Assembly (NCBI GenBank): GCA_034189035.1
Contig: JAXHVA010000028.1
Coordinates: 1 to 47,470, forward strand
Source: JAUXFK01 sp034189035
GTDB lineage: Bacteria > Desulfobacterota > UBA8473
Length of the DNA: 47,470 nt
Direction of reading: 5' to 3'
The stretch's first letter is position 1, and each line of letters begins with the position of its first letter. Positions 15,922-23,205 of the stretch are shown piece by piece. The notes under the pieces are model-generated. The model worked only from the letters and a program-made list of their open reading frames with translations, was not told where the DNA came from and did no database searches. The position numbers and the translations under genes were made by a program.

Positions 15922-16007
15922 TGGCGGAGGGAGTAGGATTCGAACCCACGGACCTTTCGGTCAACGGTTTTCAAGACCGCCGCCTTAAACCACTCGGCCA
16001 TCCCTCC
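15922..16007 (-). tRNA. tRNA-Ser (anticodon UGA)
   Basis: An 86-nt class II tRNA: acceptor GGAGGGA/TCCCTCC, anticodon loop CTTGAAA (UGA), a long variable arm and encoded CCA. Its 5' end is only 11 bp after the serS stop codon, so it is probably made on the serS transcript. Confidence 0.95.
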
Positions 16008-16018
16008 TTTGCTCTAAG

Positions 16019-17299
16019 TTAAATCCATCCCTCTATCTTCTTTTCGCCTCTAAGATATGGTATTAATAATTCTGGTATTTTTACAGTGCCGTCTTCTTGC
16101 TGATAATTCTCTAATATTGCGATGAGAGTCCTCCCTATAGCAAGGCCTGACCCATTGAGGGTGTGGACAAAACGAGTCTTTGATCTCCCTTCTCGTCTAT
16201 ATCGGATATTTCCTCTGCGGGCCTGAAAGTCTTCAAAGTTACTGCAGGAAGATATCTCAACGAACCTGTTTTGTCCTGGCAGCCAAACCTCAATATCGTA
16301 TGTCTTTGCTGCTGAGAAACCGAGATCTCCAGTACATAAACTAACAACCCTGTAAGGCAATCCCAACCTCTTTAAAACCTCTTCCGCATTGACAAGGAGA
16401 CTTTCCAGTTCATCGTATGAAGTCTCAGGGGCAACAAACTTCACCAATTCTACTTTATTGAATTGATGCTGCCTTATAAGCCCTCTCGTATCCTTCCCAT
16501 AGCTACCTGCCTCGCTTCGAAAGCAAGGAGTATGTGCAGTATAATATAGAGGAAGATCCGTGCTTTTCAGTATCTCGTTTTGATGGATATTGGTTACAGG
16601 CACCTCTGCAGTCGGTATTAAATAGTAATCGAGGCCTTCTAACTTGAAAAGGTCTGCCTCAAATTTGGGAAGTTGCCCAGTGGCTGTCATGCTCTGTCTG
16701 TTTACTATAAACGGTGGCAACACCTCTTTATAGTTGTGTTCATGGGTATGTAAGTCCAGCATGAAGTTGATCAAGGCCCGCTCTAACTTCGCCCCCCACC
16801 CCTTGTACAGAGTAAATCTTGCGCCTGTAATTTTAGAAGCCCTCTCAAAATCGAGTATGCCCAGTTTCTCTCCAATATCCCAGTGGGTCATTGGATTAAA
16901 ATGAAACTCAGGAATTTCTCCCCACCTCTTTATCTCAATATTATCCTCTTCATTGCTGCCAATCGGTACAGATGAATGAGGTGTATTCGGAAGATCCATC
17001 ATAATCTGATTCAGCGCATCTTCCTGCTCTTTCAGCTTTCCATCCAGCTCTTTTATCTTTTGAGCAACTTCTCGCATTGCAGCGATTTCAGATGAAGCGT
17101 CCTTTTTATCTTTTTTTAGGCTGGCTATCTTCTCAGATACAGTATTCCTCTGAAACTTGAGACCTTCAACCTCTTGCAGGAGATCCCTCCTTTCCGAATC
17201 CAGTCGGGCAAATGCCTCGAGGTCCAATACAACACCGCGTTGTCTGATCTGTTCTTTGACCTCTTCTATATTCTCTCGTACGAATCTTAAATCCAGCAT
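16019..17299 (-). CDS. serS: Seryl-tRNA synthetase
   Basis: 426 residues starting MLDLRFVRENIEEV, the normal SerRS N-terminus; a longer in-frame extension of nine codons has no support. The N-terminal coiled-coil arm (about residues 25-110) grips the tRNA-Ser variable arm. Class II motif 2 is visible as FRSEAGSYGKDTRGLIRQHQF and motif 3 as GSGLAIGRTLIAILE. The TxE serine-site signature is in PTAEVPVTN. It is cytoplasmic and essential. Its two cognate tRNA genes follow immediately, and rnpB lies 58 bp upstream. Confidence 0.96.
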   Translation of the reverse strand: MLDLRFVRENIEEVKEQIRQRGVVLDLEAFARLDSERRDLLQEVEGLKFQRNTVSEKIASLKKDKKDASSEIAAMREVAQKIKELDGKLKEQEDALNQIMMDLPNTPHSSVPIGSNEEDNIEIKRWGEIPEFHFNPMTHWDIGEKLGILDFERASKITGARFTLYKGWGAKLERALINFMLDLHTHEHNYKEVLPPFIVNRQSMTATGQLPKFEADLFKLEGLDYYLIPTAEVPVTNIHQNEILKSTDLPLYYTAHTPCFRSEAGSYGKDTRGLIRQHQFNKVELVKFVAPETSYDELESLLVNAEEVLKRLGLPYRVVSLCTGDLGFSAAKTYDIEVWLPGQNRFVEISSCSNFEDFQARRGNIRYRREGRSKTRFVHTLNGSGLAIGRTLIAILENYQQEDGTVKIPELLIPYLRGEKKIEGWI

Positions 17300-17357
17300 C
17301 CTATATGTTTCTCTTGCCTTAAACACTTAGACGAACAACATAATATCTTAAAAAGCC

Positions 17358-17860
17358 AAAGCAGATCATAAGCCGGGTTCTGTTCCTCAATGGATCAAAC
17401 CTTCTTTGAATTTTCGGGGAAAAACACCTCAAACTAAAAAAAGGTCTTATGAGGCAATGATCATTCATCTAGACCCGATGTTGCCATCGGGTTCGAGCGA
17501 CCTACCCGCCCTGTCATCTCAGGAAATGCTCTATTAGAGACTTCTTGTGATATTGAACGGGCAATTCAACTTCTCCATTTTAGAGAAGACAGGATCTATT
17601 TGGTCTTGCTCCAGGTGGGGTTTACCAAGCTTCCGATGTCACCATCGAAACTGGTGAGCTCTTACCTCACCGTTTCATCCTTACACTGATCCATAACCTT
17701 AAAGGCCTGTTCTTAGTGCGGTTTATTTTCTGCGGCACTTTCCTTATCCCGATCTCTCGAGACAGTCCGTGTTACGGACCACCCTGCCCTGTGGAGCCCG
17801 GACTTTCCTCTCGTTAAGCCTGTGTTGTCAGACTGAACCAGCGATCATTTGACCTGCTTT
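17358..17860 (-). ncRNA. rnpB: RNase P RNA, bacterial class A, with an enlarged 3' helix
   Basis: The conserved blocks appear in order on the minus strand: GAGGAAAGTCCGGGCTCC, GGTGGTCCGTAACACGGAC, GGTAAACCCCACCTGGAGCAA, TAGATGAATG and ACAGAACCCGGCTTAT. P1 pairs AAAGCAGGTC (17860-17851) with GATCTGCTTT (17367-17358), which sets both ends. At about 503 nt it is some 100 nt longer than a typical class A RNA. Extra length lies just before the ACAGAACCC block, where CCTCA/TGAGG, ACCTT/AAGGT and TTTGA/TCAAA build an extended helix. It processes the 5' ends of pre-tRNAs. It starts 25 bp after the RNase HI stop. Confidence 0.95.
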
Positions 17861-17885
17861 AGCATTCTTGCGTATTTAAATGTTT

Positions 17886-18497
17886 TTATTCTTGGATATT
17901 TTGCACCCTCCTCTTATCTATCGCTTCATTGGCAAGCCGGTCTGCATGACTATTTCGCGCCCTTTTTATGTGTTTTATATCATACTTTATAAATTTTTCC
18001 AACAATTCATTTACCTCATTGTACAATAATATCAAACCTTGGTTCTTTACATTATAAAACCCTTTGATTTGTTTGACCATCAATTCCGAATCCGAAAAAA
18101 TGTTAACTTTTGTCCCACCGAGTTTCAAGACCTCTTGTAGTCCCAAGATCAGTGCCCTGTATTCAGCGCTATTATTCGTAGTATTCCCCAAGTACTCTTT
18201 TGACTCCTTAATGACGTTTCCTGCCTTATCCAGAATAACCACTCCTGCTCCAGCCTCACCTGGGTTTCCTCTACTTGCCCCATCAGTATACAGATGCAGA
18301 TGGTCAAATTTTGAATCTAGAACATCCAATTTTGAAATTGAATCACCCTGGAAATACTCTGCTGCTTGATATATTACGTTCTGAATATCCTTCATTGAAA
18401 TCATTGGAAATATATCACTAACTTTTTTGAAGCTCATATGCTCAGCAAGGTGATTCATAATCTCTAACTTCAACCTGTTCGGAATATCTTTCCTCAT
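17886..18497 (-). CDS. Ribonuclease HI family protein
   Basis: 203 residues: an N-terminal helical part of about 65 residues, then an RNase H fold. The acidic catalytic set is present as Asp72 (LYTDGASRGNPG), Glu112 (NNSAEYRALI), Asp136 (IFSDSELMVKQI) and Asp186 (NSHADRLANEA). It resembles the RVT_3 / YpeP-like RNase HI branch rather than E. coli RnhA. It should cut RNA in RNA-DNA hybrids. It sits 34 bp after the zinc-ribbon gene and 25 bp before rnpB, a tight arrangement suggesting one transcript. Confidence 0.9.
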   Translation of the reverse strand: MRKDIPNRLKLEIMNHLAEHMSFKKVSDIFPMISMKDIQNVIYQAAEYFQGDSISKLDVLDSKFDHLHLYTDGASRGNPGEAGAGVVILDKAGNVIKESKEYLGNTTNNSAEYRALILGLQEVLKLGGTKVNIFSDSELMVKQIKGFYNVKNQGLILLYNEVNELLEKFIKYDIKHIKRARNSHADRLANEAIDKRRVQNIQE

Positions 18498-18531
18498 CGT
18501 TTTCTTATTTGGGTAAAGGCCTGTTCATATA

Positions 18532-19254
18532 TTACTTCTGCGGGGCGTCATTGTCCCTCCAATAAAGAATTCGATTACAATTCTGACAGAAAACCATATC
18601 CGTACCCTTTTGTACTTCGTTGTAAAGCTGTGGCGGAATATCCATATTGCACCCCTGACAAAACCCGTTTTTTGCTCGGACAACAGCTATCCCCTGTCTG
18701 TGATTCTTTATGCTTTTGTATTTTTTAAACAATTCAGTATCTATCTTGGAATGCAGAATTTCTTTAGTTTTTATCTTTTCTGAAAGTTGCTTTTCAAACT
18801 CCTTCATTTTTTCTAATAGCCCGTTCTTTTCCTCTTCATAATCATTATGAGCCTTCTTAAGTTCTTCTTCTTTCTCCTTCAATTCCCTTTTTTGTATATC
18901 AATCTCTTCTAAAATACTAAGAATAGTTTCTTCCTTCTCGCTATTTGATCCCTTGGCGATCTCAATCTCCTTCAAGACAGCTTGATACTCCTTATTTGTC
19001 TTAACAGATAATAGCTTTTCTTCGGATTTCTTAATATTATTGATCTCATTTTCGAAAATATTCTCTTCTTTTAACCTTAATTTCTCTAAATCAGCAATTT
19101 GGGTCCTGTTTAATTCTGTTATCTCATTTTTTTTCTCTAATTTTTTCCTTAACATCGCTATTCTTTGAGGATAGGTCTCTTTTGCCTCCTCAATTCTCTC
19201 TATATCCAGATCCAGGTCTTGGAGCTTCACTAGCATGTCGATCTGTTCTCGCAA
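18532..19254 (-). CDS. Coiled-coil protein with C-terminal C4 zinc ribbon
   Basis: Two long antiparallel helices (roughly residues 10-175, rich in Lys and Glu) end in a CxxC...CxxC zinc ribbon (FCQGCNMDIPP and FCQNCNRILYW). This is the DUF164 / zf-RING_7 family, frequent in many bacterial phyla and often placed near RNase H and Nif3-like genes. I place the start at the TTG at 19254, which has GGGGGAGG seven bases upstream; an ATG at 19278 is also in frame but has no ribosome-binding site. The product is 240 residues. The proposed role is nucleic-acid or ribosome binding; the biochemical function is not settled. Confidence 0.85.
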   Translation of the reverse strand: MREQIDMLVKLQDLDLDIERIEEAKETYPQRIAMLRKKLEKKNEITELNRTQIADLEKLRLKEENIFENEINNIKKSEEKLLSVKTNKEYQAVLKEIEIAKGSNSEKEETILSILEEIDIQKRELKEKEEELKKAHNDYEEEKNGLLEKMKEFEKQLSEKIKTKEILHSKIDTELFKKYKSIKNHRQGIAVVRAKNGFCQGCNMDIPPQLYNEVQKGTDMVFCQNCNRILYWRDNDAPQK

Positions 19255-19286
19255 TCCTTCCTCCCCCGATATATACATTTATGTTA

Positions 19287-19322
19287 AACCAAAAATAAAA
19301 AAAATGCACCTTTTAGGTGCAT
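19287..19322 (-). terminator. Rho-independent terminator after the rpoD-tRNA unit
   Basis: On the minus strand ATGCACCT (19322-19315) pairs with AGGTGCAT (19311-19304) around a three-base loop and is followed by a T-rich run ending near 19287. It lies between the tRNA gene and the zinc-ribbon gene, so it should end the mutS2-dnaG-rpoD-tRNA transcript. Confidence 0.8.
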
Positions 19323-19404
19323 CTTTTACTAGATTTTGCGGTTTAAATCTATAAACTTTCTTAAAGGCCCTTTCAAGCCTTTTACTCCTTTCTTTATGAT
19401 CAAT

Positions 19405-19480
19405 TGGTGGGCCCACCTGGGTTCGAACCAGGGACCTACCGGTTATGAGCCGGTGGCTCTTCCAACTGAGCTATGGGCCC
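19405..19480 (-). tRNA. tRNA with anticodon CAU (probably elongator tRNA-Met)
   Basis: A 76-nt cloverleaf with acceptor GGGCCCA/TGGGCCC, D-arm GCTC/GAGC, anticodon stem ACCGG/CCGGT with loop CTCATAA, T-loop TTCGAAC and encoded CCA. The first base pair is formed, so it is not initiator tRNA. Elongator Met is favoured; tRNA-Ile with a lysidine-modified CAU cannot be excluded by eye. It sits 114 bp downstream of rpoD. Confidence 0.92.
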
Positions 19481-19593
19481 TTTTGAGGAATATATGTAAT
19501 GTTCATTTATGGACACTACTTAAATTTATATGCAAGCTAAGTTAAAAGATAATAGAATAACTCGTATCATTTGTCAAGAAAAAGGTATGAAAA

Positions 19594-21345
19594 TCATTTT
19601 TCAACGAAGCTTTTTAGCCTTTTACTTCTACTAGGATGCCTTAATTTTCTTAAAGCTTTCGCTTCTATTTGCCTGATCCTCTCTCTCGTTACATTGAAAT
19701 CCTGTCCTACTTCCTCTAATGTATGATCAGCCTTCTCCCCTATCCCAAATCTCATCCTTAAGACTTTCTCTTCCCGCGGTGTGAGGGTAGCCAGTACCTT
19801 GCGAGTCTGTTCGGAGAGGTTTAGGTTAATAACTGCATCGGAAGGAGATATAATTTTTTTATCCTCAATAAAGTCTCCTAGATGGCTATCTTCCTCTTCT
19901 CCGATAGGGGTTTCAAGCGAAATAGGTTCTTTGGCTATCTTTAATACCTTCCTCACTTTATCCAAAGGCAACTCCATCTTTTCGGCAATCTCTTCAGGCG
20001 TTGGTTCTCTTCCTATTTCTTGAACAAGATACCGTGAAGTTCGAATCAATTTATTTATCGTCTCAATCATATGGACAGGTATACGGATAGTTCTGGCTTG
20101 ATCTGCTATTGCCCTTGTGATCGCCTGACGAATCCACCAGGTTGCGTACGTGCTGAATTTATATCCTCTTTGATATTCAAATTTGTCCACTGCCTTCATT
20201 AAACCGATGTTTCCTTCCTGGATCAAATCCAAGAACTGAAGCCCACGGTTGGTATATTTCTTAGCTATACTTATTACGAGACGGAGGTTTGCCTCTATAA
20301 GCTCACTTTTTGCGGATTTTGCCTTAATCTCTCCATCGTCAATCCTCTTAACGATCTTCTTTAATCTCTTTGCGGAAAACTCTGTCTCAGTCTCTGCTCT
20401 CCTGATCTTCCTTCGTGAATTCTTAATTATTCTCTCAAGTTCCTTCAAAGATGAGCTGTTTAACTCTGTATTCTCTAAAGATCTATCATACTCCTGTTCT
20501 CCCCTCTTTTTCATTTGCCGGATCAATCTCTTAATATCTTTAACTTCTATCCCATATCTCTTTTCACACTCCCAGATTTCTCTTTCTGCGTTTTCAATCT
20601 TATCATTCAGACTCTTTACTTTATGGACGATCTTTTCGATCTGTTTTCTATTGAGATTGATATCCATTAACAGGGCAACCATTTTTTCTTTATTTCCAAC
20701 CCTATCTTTGCGAAGCTCCTCTTTATCAGGGGTATCAATATCCTCTTGTTGTGATAGTAATTTCTGGATATCCCTATTCGTTTCACAGAGTTCCTTTATC
20801 ATTTCAACGAGCATAAAAAATCTCATTGTATGGTATTCACAATTGAGATGTTCTTCTTCCTCGTAATCCCCTATTATGTCTTTTATTGAAATCTTTCCTC
20901 TTCTCAGCTTTTCAGATAAAGCAACTACTTCCTTTATTGCTATTGGAGTTTCTAATACGGCCTTTACAACTTCTCTTTCTCCTTCTTCAATCTCCTTTGC
21001 TATCTGGATTTCTTCCCCCCTAGTCAATAAAGAAACAGAACCCATTTCACTGAGGTACATTCTTACAGGATCATTGGTTTTAATATGGGGCTCTTCTCCT
21101 AAATCCAATTCATTGTCCTCTCCCTCCAATTCAGAAATCTTCCTCTTTGCTACTTTCCCCTTTCTTACAGCATCGACAATCTCAATGTCCATCTCATCGA
21201 ACATTACCATTAAATCATCAATTTGCTCCTCAGACACTATATTTGAAGGCAGTATATCGTTTACCTCATCATAAGTAAGAAACCCTTTTTCCTTACCCAT
21301 ATCAATGAGTTGCTTTACCTCTTCTATCTTTGCTTTTTTCGGCAT
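19594..21345 (-). CDS. rpoD: RNA polymerase primary sigma factor (sigma-70)
   Basis: 583 residues with all sigma-70 regions: region 1.1 at the N-terminus (KQLIDMGKEKGFLTYDEV), region 1.2 around DPVRMYLSEMG, a non-conserved insert, then the core-binding and -10-recognition helices (DLIQEGNIGLMKAVDKF, YKFSTYATWWIRQAITRA), region 3, and region 4.2 with VTRERIRQIEAKALRKLRHP. It directs RNA polymerase to housekeeping promoters. AAGGAGG precedes the ATG. It follows dnaG by 56 bp in the classic mutS2-dnaG-rpoD macromolecular-synthesis arrangement. Confidence 0.97.
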   Translation of the reverse strand: MPKKAKIEEVKQLIDMGKEKGFLTYDEVNDILPSNIVSEEQIDDLMVMFDEMDIEIVDAVRKGKVAKRKISELEGEDNELDLGEEPHIKTNDPVRMYLSEMGSVSLLTRGEEIQIAKEIEEGEREVVKAVLETPIAIKEVVALSEKLRRGKISIKDIIGDYEEEEHLNCEYHTMRFFMLVEMIKELCETNRDIQKLLSQQEDIDTPDKEELRKDRVGNKEKMVALLMDINLNRKQIEKIVHKVKSLNDKIENAEREIWECEKRYGIEVKDIKRLIRQMKKRGEQEYDRSLENTELNSSSLKELERIIKNSRRKIRRAETETEFSAKRLKKIVKRIDDGEIKAKSAKSELIEANLRLVISIAKKYTNRGLQFLDLIQEGNIGLMKAVDKFEYQRGYKFSTYATWWIRQAITRAIADQARTIRIPVHMIETINKLIRTSRYLVQEIGREPTPEEIAEKMELPLDKVRKVLKIAKEPISLETPIGEEEDSHLGDFIEDKKIISPSDAVINLNLSEQTRKVLATLTPREEKVLRMRFGIGEKADHTLEEVGQDFNVTRERIRQIEAKALRKLRHPSRSKRLKSFVEK

Positions 21346-21401
21346 TAAAGATCCTCCTTATACATAGGGCTTTGAATCACTCACTTCATGTCTCCTAAGT
21401 A

Positions 21402-23186
21402 TTAAGGTATGAAAAAAGATTTCCTGTAGTCTTTTTCCCTTTCTATCAGTTCCTGCCTTGAGATTATGAACTCTCTCAAGTGCAATTCGTCTCTTTTCTC
21501 TTCTGCTTCTTTGATCCTCATATCAATTATCTTCCTCTCCTTCTTTATTTTATTCATACGAACCTTATATATACAGTTTTTAAGCGTCTTTTTTACATCA
21601 ACAATACTGTCATCTTGCACTAACAACATAGAAACGAGCTCTTTTGAACTTTCATCTTCAAATCGATTCATTATTTTTGCTGGATCCACATATTTTTCTT
21701 TATCGAAAACACGTAAGATCAAAAAAGCGATCTTTTTGTAACGATAATTGTTAAAATCTTCAATCACAGCCTCATCTCTTATTATAGGAATAACCTCTTT
21801 TTTTATTAACATGAGTTGCAGCAAGATTCTTTCAGCCAAGTCTTTATCCATGCCCCTGTTTTCTTGTCTTTGTAATTCCTTTGGTTCCCTCTTTGTATTT
21901 CTGAGTTGTAAGATAATTGTACTCTCTTTTACATCCAATCTTCTGGAGAGTTCCTGAATATGGAGATCCCTTTCTAATCTGCTCTCTATCTTTGATAAAA
22001 GAGGTGAAATCTCCTGTATAATTTCTATCTTCCCCTCCATTGAAGAAGAATCGTGTTTCTCTATGGCCTCATTGGTCACAAATTCAACAAGGGGGATACA
22101 GGAAGCTATGATTCTTTCAAAAGCTTTTTTACCAAACTCTTTTATAAAAATATCCGGGTCAAAACCCGACGGAAGGATTGCTATCTTCGGTGAGAGACCC
22201 TCCTTTAAAAAGCTATTAAGACTCCTAGCTGCAGCCTTTTCTCCTGCATCATCCGCATCGAATATGGTTATAATGTTCTTCGTATATCTCTTCAAAGTAC
22301 TGACATGGCTTGAGGTCAAAGAAGTCCCCAATGTAGCCACAACGTTCTTTATGCCATACTGATTCAAACTCAAAAGGTCCAGATACCCCTCTACAATGAT
22401 TACTTTGTCGTTGTTTCTTATAAAATCTTTAGCAATATTTACTCCATAGAGGCAGTTGCTTTTATTGTATATAATGGATTCCGGCGAATTAAGGTACTTC
22501 GGAAGGCTGTCATCCAACACCCTTCCTCCAAACCCAACAACCCTGTTTTGAACATTAATTATAGGAAAAATTATCCTCCCTCTAAAGCGATCGTAAAAAC
22601 CCTTTTTCTTTTTCGGTATAATCAATCCAACTTCTGAGGCCTTTGATACAGAAACACCTTTTTCTAAAAAAAATTTGAATAAATTATCCCAACTGTCCAC
22701 TGCAAACCCAAGCTTGAAGGTGGTGATCATATCAGGGCTGATGCCTCTTTTTGTGAGATATTTCCTTGCTTTTTCTCCCTCTTTTTCATTTATTAAAATA
22801 GTATGGTAGTAATTCGAAGCCAGCTCATTTAACTTAAACAAGCATTCTCTTTTCAGTGTTTCTTCTCTATCCGCATCTGATTCCTTAATCATGGGAATTT
22901 TGATCCCGTATTGCTTGGCCAGTCCCATTACAGACTCAGGAAATGAAAGGTTGTCTATCTTCATCAAGAAAGTGAACACATTGCCTCCTGCATTGCATCC
23001 AAAACAATGAAATATCTGCTTCTCTTCATTCACAACAAAAGAAGGGGTCTTTTCCGAATGGAAGGGACATAACCCCTTATGGTTATTCCCTACCTTTTTT
23101 AAAGAAACATAATTCGATATAACATCTACGATACTCGCAACATCTTTTATCTGTGCGATTTTTTCCTCAGGAATGTACCCTTTCAA
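21402..23186 (-). CDS. dnaG: DNA primase
   Basis: 594 residues starting at TTG. The CHC2 zinc finger uses Cys40, His43, Cys61 and Cys64 (CPFHSEKTPSF, HCFGCNAGG). The Toprim core holds IIVEGYLDLLSL and IFDADDAGEKAA, and the C-terminal part (from about 440) is the helicase-binding domain. It makes RNA primers for replication. It starts 19 bp after the mutS2 stop. A TTG start for an essential gene is unusual but matches other genes in this window. Confidence 0.96.
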   Translation of the reverse strand: MKGYIPEEKIAQIKDVASIVDVISNYVSLKKVGNNHKGLCPFHSEKTPSFVVNEEKQIFHCFGCNAGGNVFTFLMKIDNLSFPESVMGLAKQYGIKIPMIKESDADREETLKRECLFKLNELASNYYHTILINEKEGEKARKYLTKRGISPDMITTFKLGFAVDSWDNLFKFFLEKGVSVSKASEVGLIIPKKKKGFYDRFRGRIIFPIINVQNRVVGFGGRVLDDSLPKYLNSPESIIYNKSNCLYGVNIAKDFIRNNDKVIIVEGYLDLLSLNQYGIKNVVATLGTSLTSSHVSTLKRYTKNIITIFDADDAGEKAAARSLNSFLKEGLSPKIAILPSGFDPDIFIKEFGKKAFERIIASCIPLVEFVTNEAIEKHDSSSMEGKIEIIQEISPLLSKIESRLERDLHIQELSRRLDVKESTIILQLRNTKREPKELQRQENRGMDKDLAERILLQLMLIKKEVIPIIRDEAVIEDFNNYRYKKIAFLILRVFDKEKYVDPAKIMNRFEDESSKELVSMLLVQDDSIVDVKKTLKNCIYKVRMNKIKKERKIIDMRIKEAEEKRDELHLREFIISRQELIEREKDYRKSFFIP

Positions 23187-23205
23187 AATATCCCCAATCC
23201 TTTAA

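Noticed and set aside
20249..20866. 205-codon plus-strand frame within rpoD
   Set aside because: Antisense of a highly conserved sigma factor; Ser/Leu/Phe-rich shadow composition.
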